Program-made: the position numbers and the translations under genes
Notes under the pieces: generated by a model
The model's input: only the letters and a program-made list of their open reading frames with translations
Database searches by the model: none
Told to the model about the DNA's origin: nothing
Assembly (NCBI RefSeq): GCF_014526325.1
Contig: NZ_JACNMJ010000002.1
Location: 529,563 to 593,562 of the forward strand
Length of the DNA: 64,000 bases
Source: Psychroserpens algicola
GTDB taxonomy: Bacteria; Bacteroidota; Bacteroidia; Flavobacteriales; Flavobacteriaceae
Reading direction: 5' to 3'
Shown: one piece after another, positions 1 through 7,992 of the stretch
Layout of the letters: each line of letters opens with the position of its first letter
How positions within the stretch are numbered: the first letter of the stretch is position 1

Positions 1-1
1 T

Positions 2-1357
2 ACCAACGTATCTTCTCTAAGAAAAAACTGTCTGCAAGTCATGGGAGCTGGTTCATCAGACTGTGGTGACTACATCTATGTAATGAAAGATATTCCTGCT
101 TTTATCGAGGAGGAATTCATGACTACAAAAGATAATTATCTTGCCAGAATTGAATATGAGCTTAAAGTCTTTAGAGGTTTTGATGGTAGAGTTGATAATA
201 TCACTAAAACATGGAAAAGTGTTGAAGGTGAACTCAAAAGTGACAATGATATTGGGAGACAATTAAAGAAAAGTAGCGTTACCAAAGACCTGCTTAGCGA
301 CACAATAATTGCGATATCAGATCCCTTAGAGAAAGCGAAGGCTATTTATGAGTTCGTTCAAAACACCTATACTTGGGATAAAACATTTAATATCTTTAAT
401 GATGTTTCGGTAAAAGATCTCGTAAATAACAAATCTGGGAATGTTTCTGAAATAAATATTTTGCTTCACAATTTATTAGAAGCTAACGACATCGATGTAA
501 AACCTGTTCTGTTGTCTACCAGAAACAACGGATTTGCAACACGAATTTATCCTGTTATTTCAGATTTCAACTACTTAATTGTTCACGTGACTATAGGAGA
601 ACAGACTTATATGCTGGATGCTACTGATGATTATTTATCCTTTGGACAATTACCAATCAGATGTCTCAATCAATACGGACGCCTTTTAGATTTTAAAGAA
701 GGAGGCTACTGGGTAGACATCAATGCTAATCAGATGAGTGTAATGAAATACCGTGTCAATTTAAATATTGATGACTCTGAAGCGCTAAGCGGAACCATTA
801 AAGGTAATAAAACCGGCTATCATGCTTTAAGAGCTAAACGAGCTTACTTTAGTAATCCTGATACATATTTGGATAGTTATAGTAATGCTTATCCATCTAC
901 ACAATTTGTAGATTATGAATCAGAAACCACAAACAAAACTGCTACAGAGTTTTCAGAAGAATTTAAAGTCGAACAACCCCTTGAAAATGTAGGAGGTAAC
1001 CTGTATATCAATCCGTTTTTAATTACATTTTTTGACAAGAATCCATTTAAACTACAACAACGTACCTACCCTATTGATTTTGGCTACGAAGATGCTTTTT
1101 TATATTCGGTTGAATTGAACGTCAAAGATTATGAGGTTATTGATATTCCGAAGCCTATAAACTTAAGCTTACCTAATAAAACCGGAACATTAATTTTTAA
1201 CTCGAGTATTAATGGCGATTCTGTAATATTATTCTTTAAATTTAATTTTAAAGAAGCTATTTATGATGCTGCATATTACGATAGTCTTAAAAGTTATTTT
1301 GCTACTATTGTTGATATCCAAAAAAACTCACTAATCGTATTGAAAAAGAAACCATAA
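2..1357 (+). CDS. DUF3857/transglutaminase-like protein, 5' end outside window
   Basis: The reading frame is open to the left edge, so only the C-terminal ~450 residues are seen; the first ATG in view (41) is internal. The order is the end of a DUF3857-type beta domain, a transglutaminase-like core (from about KAKAIYEFVQNTYTWD) and a C-terminal beta-rich part, as in secreted Bacteroidetes proteins of this family. In active transglutaminases a Cys follows the Gly of the helix motif; here that position reads GNVSEIN, so the nucleophile is missing, while a His (LIVHVTIG) and Asp (MLDATDD) remain. It is probably a non-catalytic surface or periplasmic protein. The specific role is unknown. Confidence 0.75.
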   Translation, partial: TNVSSLRKNCLQVMGAGSSDCGDYIYVMKDIPAFIEEEFMTTKDNYLARIEYELKVFRGFDGRVDNITKTWKSVEGELKSDNDIGRQLKKSSVTKDLLSDTIIAISDPLEKAKAIYEFVQNTYTWDKTFNIFNDVSVKDLVNNKSGNVSEINILLHNLLEANDIDVKPVLLSTRNNGFATRIYPVISDFNYLIVHVTIGEQTYMLDATDDYLSFGQLPIRCLNQYGRLLDFKEGGYWVDINANQMSVMKYRVNLNIDDSEALSGTIKGNKTGYHALRAKRAYFSNPDTYLDSYSNAYPSTQFVDYESETTNKTATEFSEEFKVEQPLENVGGNLYINPFLITFFDKNPFKLQQRTYPIDFGYEDAFLYSVELNVKDYEVIDIPKPINLSLPNKTGTLIFNSSINGDSVILFFKFNFKEAIYDAAYYDSLKSYFATIVDIQKNSLIVLKKKP

Positions 1358-1367
1358 ACTTTTTTAG

Positions 1368-1375
1368 TACATTTG
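1368..1375 (+). promoter_or_regulatory. -7 box TACATTTG of the ion channel gene
   Basis: This is a perfect match to the Bacteroidetes -7 consensus TAnnTTTG. It lies exactly 4 nt before the ATG at 1380, so the transcript would start at or next to the start codon. No clear -33 TTTG is seen at normal spacing. Confidence 0.5.
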
Positions 1376-1379
1376 ACTT

Positions 1380-2255
1380 ATGTCTGATAATAAAACACAA
1401 GCTGACTGGCGAGATAAACTTCATGAAATTATTTATGAAGCAGATACGCCTGCAGGAAAATTATTTGATGTTGTTTTACTCATAGCTATTTTAGCAAGTA
1501 TCATTCTTGTGATGCTGGAGAGTATTAAAAGTTTTGATGATAAATACCATACGTTTTTAAATATTTCGGAGTGGATCATCACTATTCTTTTCTCTATAGA
1601 ATATATCGCACGAATCATTACTGTTAAAAAACCATTTAAATACATCTTCAGTTTTTATGGTATTATCGATTTATTATCAACAATCCCAAAATATATTTCA
1701 TTATTCCTCGCTGGAACTCATGCTTTAGTAGCTCTAAGAGCTTTACGTTTGTTACGTGTGTTTAGAATACTAAAACTAGCTCGCTATTTGGGAGCTTCAA
1801 ATCAATTAGCGAGTGCGATTAAAGCCAGCAGAGCTAAAATTGCGGTGTTTTTATTTGCAGTACTCATAGCATCTGTCATTTTTGGCACTATCATGTATTT
1901 GGTTGAAGGAGAAGAACATGGCTTTACTAATATTCCGAAAAGTGTGTATTGGTGTATTGTAACATTAACTACTGTTGGTTTTGGAGACATCGCTCCCGAA
2001 ACACCTCTTGGGCAGTTTATCGCGACTATAATTATGATTTTAGGTTATGGTATTATTGCAGTTCCAACGGGAATAGTATCTGCTGAGTATACGAAAGCCG
2101 GAGGTGATGACAAAAAGAAAACTTCTAATACAGATCCTGAGCAATTAAAAAACATTCAACTCAATACACAATGTTGTGTCAACTGCTTAACAGAAACACA
2201 TCATGACAATGCTGAGTTTTGCTTTAAATGTGGTTGCAAATTACATCATGACTAA
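1380..2255 (+). CDS. Voltage-gated potassium channel family protein with C-terminal zinc ribbon
   Basis: A 291-residue six-helix ion channel. Helices S1 (about 27-47) and S2 (65-81) are followed by S3 and an S4-like segment (119-137) with Arg/Lys at every third position, as in voltage sensors. S5 is at 153-174. The pore loop carries the K+ selectivity filter TVGFGD (198-203), and S6 covers 213-235. After a polar linker the tail has CxxC pairs at Cys266/Cys269 and Cys281/Cys284, which look like a small zinc ribbon. The inner-membrane location and K+ selectivity follow from the filter; gating is inferred. The gene overlaps miaA by 8 bp, so the two are probably cotranscribed. Confidence 0.88.
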   Translation: MSDNKTQADWRDKLHEIIYEADTPAGKLFDVVLLIAILASIILVMLESIKSFDDKYHTFLNISEWIITILFSIEYIARIITVKKPFKYIFSFYGIIDLLSTIPKYISLFLAGTHALVALRALRLLRVFRILKLARYLGASNQLASAIKASRAKIAVFLFAVLIASVIFGTIMYLVEGEEHGFTNIPKSVYWCIVTLTTVGFGDIAPETPLGQFIATIIMILGYGIIAVPTGIVSAEYTKAGGDDKKKTSNTDPEQLKNIQLNTQCCVNCLTETHHDNAEFCFKCGCKLHHD

Positions 2256-3153
2256 TACGCTCATTTCTATTGTTGGTCCTACGGCTATAGGAAAAACTGC
2301 CCTCAGCATAAAACTGGCTCAACATTTCAATACTGAAATTATATCGGCAGACTCAAGACAATTTTACAAAGAAATGCAGATTGGTACTGCTGCTCCTACT
2401 CCTACCGAATTGGCTGCGGCTCCTCATCATTTTATTAAACACATTTCAGTAGAAAATTATTATAATGTAGGTGCTTTTGAAACAGATGCCATAACAACAC
2501 TTAATACACTTTTCAAAACGCATCCTGTGGTGATTATGGTAGGCGGTTCAGGTTTATATGTCAATGCTGTTACTAAAGGACTTGATGACCTTCCACCGAT
2601 TGATATTACAGTTAGAAATGAACTCAATACTACATTTCAAAATGACGGTCTTGAAGTTTTACAATTTCAGCTAAAAAAATTAGATCCAAAAGCTTTTGAA
2701 ACAATTGCTATTGATAATCCGCAACGTGTCATCAGAGCTTTAGAAGTTTGTATTTCTAGCGGAAAACCTTATTCTTCATTTTTAAAAGGAAAGGATAAAA
2801 CTAGAACATTCAAAACCATTACAGTAGGATTATCTGCTGAAAGATCGATTATATATGATCGCATCAACACACGTGTAGACCTTATGATAGCTGAAGGCTT
2901 ATTGGATGAAGTAAAATCATTAGAACAAAAAAAGCACCTAAACGCCTTGAATACGGTTGGTTATAAAGAATTATTTAAGTTTCTAGAAGGTGAATGGAGT
3001 TTAGAGTTTGCTATTTCCGAAATCAAAAAAAACTCCCGACGTTTTGCCAAGCGGCAACTTACCTGGTTTAAAAAAAATGAGGATACCATCTGGTTCGACT
3101 ATCAAACCGATGTTAAACATATCATCTCTGAAATTGAGAAAATCAGGTCTTAA
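2248..3153 (+). CDS. miaA: tRNA dimethylallyltransferase MiaA
   Basis: Transfers a dimethylallyl group from DMAPP to N6 of A37 in tRNAs reading UNN codons, the first step of (ms2)i6A37 synthesis in the cytoplasm. The 302-residue protein has the P-loop GPTAIGKT (10-17), the DSRQFY motif, GGSGLYVNAV, NPQRVIRALEV and the C-terminal RRFAKRQLTWFK typical of MiaA. I chose the ATG at 2248 because it puts the P-loop at the usual distance from the N terminus; a longer frame from 2203 would overlap the channel gene much more. It overlaps the channel stop by 8 bp, which suggests translational coupling. Confidence 0.95.
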   Translation: MTNTLISIVGPTAIGKTALSIKLAQHFNTEIISADSRQFYKEMQIGTAAPTPTELAAAPHHFIKHISVENYYNVGAFETDAITTLNTLFKTHPVVIMVGGSGLYVNAVTKGLDDLPPIDITVRNELNTTFQNDGLEVLQFQLKKLDPKAFETIAIDNPQRVIRALEVCISSGKPYSSFLKGKDKTRTFKTITVGLSAERSIIYDRINTRVDLMIAEGLLDEVKSLEQKKHLNALNTVGYKELFKFLEGEWSLEFAISEIKKNSRRFAKRQLTWFKKNEDTIWFDYQTDVKHIISEIEKIRS

Positions 3154-3207
3154 TTTTAATGATTGAATAAATCATTTTGTAATTTACATTTCAGAAAATT
3201 AAACGAT

Positions 3208-3696
3208 ATGAAATTAATTACCAAAACCTTGCTACTCCTTTCCGTTTTTATTTGCTTGTCGTGTAAAAAGGATAACAAACACAAAACATCAAAAGACAAC
3301 AGTGACTACAAGACAGAATTTGTAGCAGTATTGCAAAAACATTTAGACGCCGTATCTCAAAAGGATTTAAGCACTTTGGAAACCACACTTTCGCCTTCAG
3401 GAAAAATGCAGTTAATTTTACCTCAAACCGAAGTCACAAATACGGTCAAAGAATTTGTAGAGTATCACAGAGAATGGTTTAAGGATACGACCTGGTCATT
3501 TAAAACTAAAATTATAGATACGACCATACAACCTGCTATGGGAATTGCTATAGTTGAAATTGTTTACAGCGAGCCAGAACGAGACGGGAAACCTTATTTT
3601 AATAGAATGACTGTAAGTTATGCTTTAGAAAAACAAAACGGATTTTGGTATGTGATTAAGGATCATGCGAGTTCTATTGAGAAATCTACCGATTAA
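3208..3696 (+). CDS. Small lipoprotein with NTF2/SnoaL-like fold
   Basis: A 162-residue putative lipoprotein. It starts with a hydrophobic signal and lipobox LSC (Cys19), then a charged linker. The rest (about 40-160) has the helix-helix-strand pattern of DUF4440/SnoaL-like (NTF2) proteins: a repeated 'K..LDAVSQKDL' helix region, then strands ending in NGFWYVIKDHASS. Such domains are often ligand-binding or orphan enzymes; no catalytic residue can be assigned. I chose the ATG at 3208 over an in-frame start at 3163 because it places the signal peptide at the very N terminus. It lies 54 bp after miaA and may share its transcript. Confidence 0.7.
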   Translation: MKLITKTLLLLSVFICLSCKKDNKHKTSKDNSDYKTEFVAVLQKHLDAVSQKDLSTLETTLSPSGKMQLILPQTEVTNTVKEFVEYHREWFKDTTWSFKTKIIDTTIQPAMGIAIVEIVYSEPERDGKPYFNRMTVSYALEKQNGFWYVIKDHASSIEKSTD

Positions 3697-3813
3697 GTGC
3701 TTGAAATTTCAGAATTCGTGAAATTAAAGTTTTTATTTAAAAATAAAATATAAAAACCCTTATTTTCAATTAATTAACACTACATTCGCACCTTAAATAA
3801 TTTAATATATATT

Positions 3814-4005
3814 ATGAGTAAAGGTACAGTAAAATTCTTCAACGATTCAAAAGGATTCGGATTTATAACTGAAGAAGGAAACAACAAAGAACACTTTGTA
3901 CACATTTCAGGTTTAATTGATGAAGTGAGAGAAGGCGATGAAGTTGAATTCGATTTGACAGAAGGAAAAAAAGGATTGAACGCAGTAAACGTAAAAGTTA
4001 TCTAA
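3814..4005 (+). CDS. Cold-shock domain protein (CspA family)
   Basis: A 63-residue single cold-shock domain. It has the opening MSKGTVKFFNDSKGFGFI with RNP-1 (KGFGFI) and an RNP-2 equivalent (HFVHIS), the aromatic surface that binds single-stranded RNA or DNA. Family members act as RNA chaperones in cold or growth transitions. A near-match -7 box, TACATTCG, lies at 3781-3788, giving a short leader. It is monocistronic: a strong hairpin terminator follows within 20 bp. Confidence 0.95.
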   Translation: MSKGTVKFFNDSKGFGFITEEGNNKEHFVHISGLIDEVREGDEVEFDLTEGKKGLNAVNVKVI

Positions 4006-4025
4006 TATTTCGATATTTTTTTAAT

Positions 4026-4057
4026 AAAAAAGCCAATCATTACGATTGGCTTTTTTT
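4026..4057. terminator. Bidirectional intrinsic terminator (cold-shock gene / response regulator)
   Basis: A perfect 13-bp stem (4026-4038 with 4044-4056) carries the GC core gccaatc/gattggc, a 5-nt loop, and A and T runs on the two sides. It can serve the cold-shock gene on plus and the response regulator on minus. Confidence 0.9.
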
Positions 4058-4075
4058 ATATCTATAAATTATAGT

Positions 4076-4786
4076 TTAAACTTCTTGATTAACAACTAAT
4101 CTAAACCCTTCTCCGTGAATGTTGAGAATTTCAACATTTGGATCTAACTTTAAGTATTTACGAAGTTTTGCGATGTATACATCCATACTTCTAGAGGTAA
4201 AATAGTTATCATCTCTCCATATTTTAGTTAATGCCAGTTCACGAGGCATTAAATCATTTTCATGAAGTGCTAACATTCTTAACAATTCGTTTTCTTTTGG
4301 AGATAGTTTAATTGGGTCTTTACCATTAAATTTAAGGAAACGCAGTTTAGAGTTTAAATCAAACTTACCAATTTTAAATTCAAATTGTTTGCTATCTGCA
4401 ATCGTGTCTGTAGCCTTACGTTGCATTATAGCCTTTATTTTCATTAATAGTACTTCACTATCAAATGGTTTGTTTAAATAATCATCTGCTCCAACTTTAT
4501 AGCCTTTAAGCACATCTTCTTTCATTGCTTTAGCAGTTAAGAAAATAATTGGTACATCTGTATTTTTTTCTCTAATTTCTTTAGCTAGTGTAAAACCATC
4601 TTTATAAGGCATCATGACATCTAATATACAAAGGTCATAATCATCCTTTTTAAACTTTTCGAAACCTTCCATTCCGTTTTTTGCATGAACAACGTCATAA
4701 TCGTTCATGTTTAAATAGTCCTTTAAAACGGTTCCGAAGTTTGGATCGTCTTCAACTAAAAGAATTTTTTTATTTTGCTCTTCCAT
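4076..4786 (-). CDS. OmpR-family response regulator
   Basis: A 236-residue two-domain regulator. The receiver (about 6-120) has the acidic pair DD13-14, phosphoacceptor Asp56 (CILDVMMP), Thr84 and Lys106 (NKPF). The C-terminal winged-helix DNA-binding domain of the OmpR/PhoB type covers about 136-233 (KLSPKENELLRML, SRSMDVYIAKLRKYL). The kinase gene ends 3 bp upstream, so the pair forms one operon and presumably one pathway. The pair resembles RprXY of Bacteroides. Spaced GTTAAA repeats upstream of the kinase and of htrA are candidate binding sites; OmpR-type regulators bind such direct repeats. Confidence 0.93.
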   Translation of the reverse strand: MEEQNKKILLVEDDPNFGTVLKDYLNMNDYDVVHAKNGMEGFEKFKKDDYDLCILDVMMPYKDGFTLAKEIREKNTDVPIIFLTAKAMKEDVLKGYKVGADDYLNKPFDSEVLLMKIKAIMQRKATDTIADSKQFEFKIGKFDLNSKLRFLKFNGKDPIKLSPKENELLRMLALHENDLMPRELALTKIWRDDNYFTSRSMDVYIAKLRKYLKLDPNVEILNIHGEGFRLVVNQEV

Positions 4787-4789
4787 AAT

Positions 4790-6364
4790 TTATGATATTA
4801 ATGGTAACTTAATTATAAATGTGCTACCTTTTCCTTTTTCACTTTCTACTGATATATGACCTTGATGGTCATCTACGATTCGTTTAACATAAGCCAAACC
4901 TAAACCGTGACCTTTAACATTGTGTACATTTCCGGTGTGTTCTCTATAAAATTTTTCAAACACACGCTTTTGAACTTGCTTAGACATTCCATTTCCTTGA
5001 TCTGAAACCTTAAGCAGAATATTAGTTCCTATATTTTCAGTATAAACATCAATTTTAGGCGCATTGTCACTGTATTTAATAGCGTTATCTAAAATATTAA
5101 CAATCACATTAGTAAAATGTGTTTCGTTAGCCAATACTGAAGATTTATCTGCGTTTAAATGTGTTTTAACATAACCTTTTCTATCCTCTACTATTAATTC
5201 AACATGTGTTATCGCATCTTCGACTAAGTCGTGAAGCTTAACCCTTTCCTTACTAATATTTAGTTCATTTTTTTCTAATTTGGAAATTCGCAACACATTT
5301 TCAACTTGAGCATGCATACGTTTATTCTCGTCCTTAATCATTCTAAGGTAACGCATCACCTTTTCATTATCATTGATAATTTTAGGGTTCTTTATAGAAT
5401 CTAAAGCCAAATTAATTGTTGCAATAGGCGTTTTAAACTCATGTGTCATATTATTGATAAAATCGGTCTTTATCTGAGATATCTGACGTTGTCTTATCAA
5501 TTGATAAATTGCACTTGAATACGCTAATATGATAATAGATGTAAATATGATTGACAATACAATCATCCCCAAAATAGAAGATAATAAATATTTGCGTCGC
5601 TCTGGAAAATCAACATATAATGAGTAATCACTTTTATTTTCGGTATCCATAAAAACAGGAATCCCAATAGTAGACTCAGGATTTAATTCAAAATTTTCAG
5701 ATCTGATTTTAGTTGATAAATCCTTATCATAAATTGCATATTCAAAAGCAGTATTAATACCACTAATGGCAAACTGAGACTCTAGTAATTCTGATACTTC
5801 TTCGTTAGAGATTCGCTTATAAACAGGATAGTTTTTGTAAACTTTATGGTATCCCATTTTATAATGAAGTCTGCTTATATCATCTAAAGTACTGTAATCG
5901 GTGAATTTTCGGATAGGATTTAAATTGATCTTACCATCTATAGCGCTACGCTCATAAACTTTAGTTTCACTCTTATTTGTAAATCGGCTAATGCTTATAC
6001 TATCTGTACCAATGTCAAAGAACAATGCTGGAACTTTAAAGCTTTCTTCAGAAATGGCGTTTCTAAATCTTATCGTTTGATTTGTTTCTTCATCAAAAGA
6101 ATCATAAATCAAAAGTTGTCTAATTTCTGTGGTATCAGGAGTTCGTCCATTTTTCACAACTTCTTTATAAAGTCTGTCATAACTCAAAAGTTCTTTATCT
6201 TCAATACCTCTTGAAACTGATATGAGAGAACGTTTTACATCTGATGTAAACTGCTTCCCTTCATTTTTTAAGGTATTATTAATAAAAAATGCCTGAACGA
6301 AGATGATACCTATGAGTGATAAACTCATTAAAACCACCAATAAAATGAATAGCTTTTTGCCCAT
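4790..6364 (-). CDS. Membrane sensor histidine kinase
   Basis: A 524-residue kinase. TM1 (about 5-27) and TM2 (262-284) flank a ~235-residue periplasmic sensor region without a fold I recognise. HisKA follows with phosphoacceptor His308 (NMTHEFKTP). The HATPase part has the N box NILDNAIKYSDN (about 423-434), the G1 box DQGNGM and the G2 box GHGLGLAYVKRIV. It is the cognate partner of the regulator 3 bp downstream. A -7 box TAAATTTG sits 4 nt before the start codon, so the pair has its own promoter although coaE ends only 63 bp upstream. The signal sensed is unknown. Confidence 0.93.
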   Translation of the reverse strand: MGKKLFILLVVLMSLSLIGIIFVQAFFINNTLKNEGKQFTSDVKRSLISVSRGIEDKELLSYDRLYKEVVKNGRTPDTTEIRQLLIYDSFDEETNQTIRFRNAISEESFKVPALFFDIGTDSISISRFTNKSETKVYERSAIDGKINLNPIRKFTDYSTLDDISRLHYKMGYHKVYKNYPVYKRISNEEVSELLESQFAISGINTAFEYAIYDKDLSTKIRSENFELNPESTIGIPVFMDTENKSDYSLYVDFPERRKYLLSSILGMIVLSIIFTSIIILAYSSAIYQLIRQRQISQIKTDFINNMTHEFKTPIATINLALDSIKNPKIINDNEKVMRYLRMIKDENKRMHAQVENVLRISKLEKNELNISKERVKLHDLVEDAITHVELIVEDRKGYVKTHLNADKSSVLANETHFTNVIVNILDNAIKYSDNAPKIDVYTENIGTNILLKVSDQGNGMSKQVQKRVFEKFYREHTGNVHNVKGHGLGLAYVKRIVDDHQGHISVESEKGKGSTFIIKLPLIS

Positions 6365-6368
6365 CAGT

Positions 6369-6376
6369 CAAATTTA
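6369..6376 (-). promoter_or_regulatory. -7 box TAAATTTG of the kinase/regulator operon
   Basis: On the minus strand TAAATTTG is followed by exactly four bases (ACTG) and the ATG at 6364. The consensus match and spacing imply a leaderless or nearly leaderless mRNA. Confidence 0.5.
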
Positions 6377-6380
6377 GTAT

Positions 6381-6420
6381 TTTAACATTTAGAACTATTA
6401 GGGTTTAACCTTACATTAAC
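6381..6420 (-). promoter_or_regulatory. Spaced GTTAAA-type repeats upstream of the two-component operon
   Basis: On the minus strand, reading toward the kinase, GTTAAT (6420-6415), GTTAAA (6409-6404) and GTTAAA (6386-6381) share one orientation, with repeat starts 11 and 23 bp apart. They lie just upstream of the -7 box. Similar repeats precede htrA. The outer copy also forms an inverted repeat with gttaat at 6427-6432. A role as the regulator's own operator is inference. Confidence 0.35.
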
Positions 6421-6427
6421 AAATATG

Positions 6428-7027
6428 TTAATTTTTAAGTTTTTTTATCGCTTTCAGCAAAGCAAGATGAGTTTGTTGCACTTGTTTTTTAGTATCCTCT
6501 AAATTGTCATTGACAATTACAAAATGAGACTTTTCGATTTTTTCTTCATCGCTCATCTGATTGCTTATAATGGCTTCAATTTTTGATCTATTGGAACTAT
6601 CGCGATGCATCACTCTTTTGATTCGTTCTTCAACATTAGCAGTTACTGTGATAATAAAATCGTATTGATTTTCATTTTGATGCTCAAAAATAATAGCAGC
6701 TTCTTTAATTACATAAGGCCCTTCCTGCTTTTTTAACCATCGCTTAAAATGTGCTGCAACCTTAGGATGAACTATAGCATTCATTTGATCCAGAAGATTT
6801 TTATCATTAAAGATTTTAGAAGCAATAAATGGTCTGTTAAGTTCTCCATCATCATAAGCATCTTCCCCAAAAAGTGCAATGAGTTTTCTTTTGATAACTT
6901 TTGATCTCGCCATTAATTGTTTGGCTTCTACATCAGCAATATAAATAGGAATATCGTGGACTTTAAAAAATCCAGCCACTGTAGTTTTACCACTACCTAT
7001 ACCTCCTGTAAGTCCAACTACAATCAT
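6428..7027 (-). CDS. coaE: Dephospho-CoA kinase CoaE
   Basis: Last step of coenzyme A synthesis: ATP-dependent phosphorylation of the 3' hydroxyl of dephospho-CoA. The 199-residue P-loop kinase begins MIVVGLTGGIGSGKTTV with the Walker A motif at 6-15, followed by the CoaE segment IYIADVEAKQLM and the lid region RVMHRDSSNRSKIEAIISNQM. Length is normal. The start overlaps the ybbR-like stop by 4 bp, so it is translated from the same transcript as the YbbR-like and glycosyltransferase genes. Confidence 0.95.
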   Translation of the reverse strand: MIVVGLTGGIGSGKTTVAGFFKVHDIPIYIADVEAKQLMARSKVIKRKLIALFGEDAYDDGELNRPFIASKIFNDKNLLDQMNAIVHPKVAAHFKRWLKKQEGPYVIKEAAIIFEHQNENQYDFIITVTANVEERIKRVMHRDSSNRSKIEAIISNQMSDEEKIEKSHFVIVNDNLEDTKKQVQQTHLALLKAIKKLKN

Positions 7028-7992
7028 TTCACTATAATATATTCTACTTTACTTTGCTTCATTTTAGCCGATTTCACTTTCTTAGAATTTACAATAAGCT
7101 TGGGTATTAAAAATGATGCTCCTGTTTTTAAAGCGTCATTATAATTACATTCAATTTTGAAATCGTCGGGTTTGATATCCTTATAATCCTTTAAACTTAA
7201 GTAATAGGCAACTTTAATATGCTTCGGAAAGTAATTTAGCTCTAAATCTTTAGGCAAATTTATTAGTGTTATTGGTATTTCGAATGTGCCTTCAGTAAAT
7301 TTTTCGACTGTTGCTTTTACGCTTACACTGTTATCTGAGAGTTTTAAATGTTTTGATGAACTTGAAAACTCCAAATCGATATTGGCATCAATATCAGTTC
7401 TAACCTCATCTAACACTAACGGCTGTGTTTCTATAAGATCTATTTTAGAAATCTCATCAACAGCACCTATCACTTTTACTGAATCTGGAGTTACCTCAAA
7501 ACCTTCTAAGGTATCATATCCTGGTACATAATTAATCTCAGAATTTAAAACAACAGGTACTTTTTTTACACTTAAAGTACCAAACGGAAGTCTTAGAGTG
7601 TCTGGTTTTACAGAAATGATTTTCACCGAATTACCTAATTGCTCCTTTAAGGCATAAGCTCCTTTTTCGGCGAGCCAGATATAATTGTTATTAGTAATGG
7701 AGGTGTTATTTTCGAAATCCAATTGGTAGGTTTTATCCTGAAAAAAATAAGCCAACAAATTGAATCCATGAGTTGATACTCTAACATTAACTTTTGGGAT
7801 ACTATCTAAAGTTATTACAGATGTTTCTGGTAAATTTTTGTAAGCTATGGTAAAAGGAATTGTCTCTACGTAGGTTTCTGACAGTTTCGTCACTACCAGG
7901 ATTAAAAAAGCTAACAGAAAGAATAGTCCAAAAACATTAAGTCTTTTATTTTTTACTGATTGTGCAAACTTTGATTTTATACTATTTAGCAT
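7024..7992 (-). CDS. YbbR-like domain protein
   Basis: A 322-residue protein with one N-terminal membrane helix (about 18-37, FLLAFLILVVTKL) followed by two to three YbbR-type beta repeats. One carries the family-like stretch TPDSVKVIGAVDEISKID. In Firmicutes the YbbR protein CdaR controls the diadenylate cyclase CdaA. No cyclase gene is adjacent here, so that link cannot be assumed. It overlaps coaE by 4 bp downstream and the glycosyltransferase by 11 bp upstream, consistent with a tight operon. The exported beta part probably faces the periplasm. Confidence 0.8.
   Translation of the reverse strand: MLNSIKSKFAQSVKNKRLNVFGLFFLLAFLILVVTKLSETYVETIPFTIAYKNLPETSVITLDSIPKVNVRVSTHGFNLLAYFFQDKTYQLDFENNTSITNNNYIWLAEKGAYALKEQLGNSVKIISVKPDTLRLPFGTLSVKKVPVVLNSEINYVPGYDTLEGFEVTPDSVKVIGAVDEISKIDLIETQPLVLDEVRTDIDANIDLEFSSSSKHLKLSDNSVSVKATVEKFTEGTFEIPITLINLPKDLELNYFPKHIKVAYYLSLKDYKDIKPDDFKIECNYNDALKTGASFLIPKLIVNSKKVKSAKMKQSKVEYIIVK

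Noticed and set aside
3082..3110. tRNA-like T-loop string ggttcgac
   Set aside because: It lies inside miaA coding sequence and has no cloverleaf around it.
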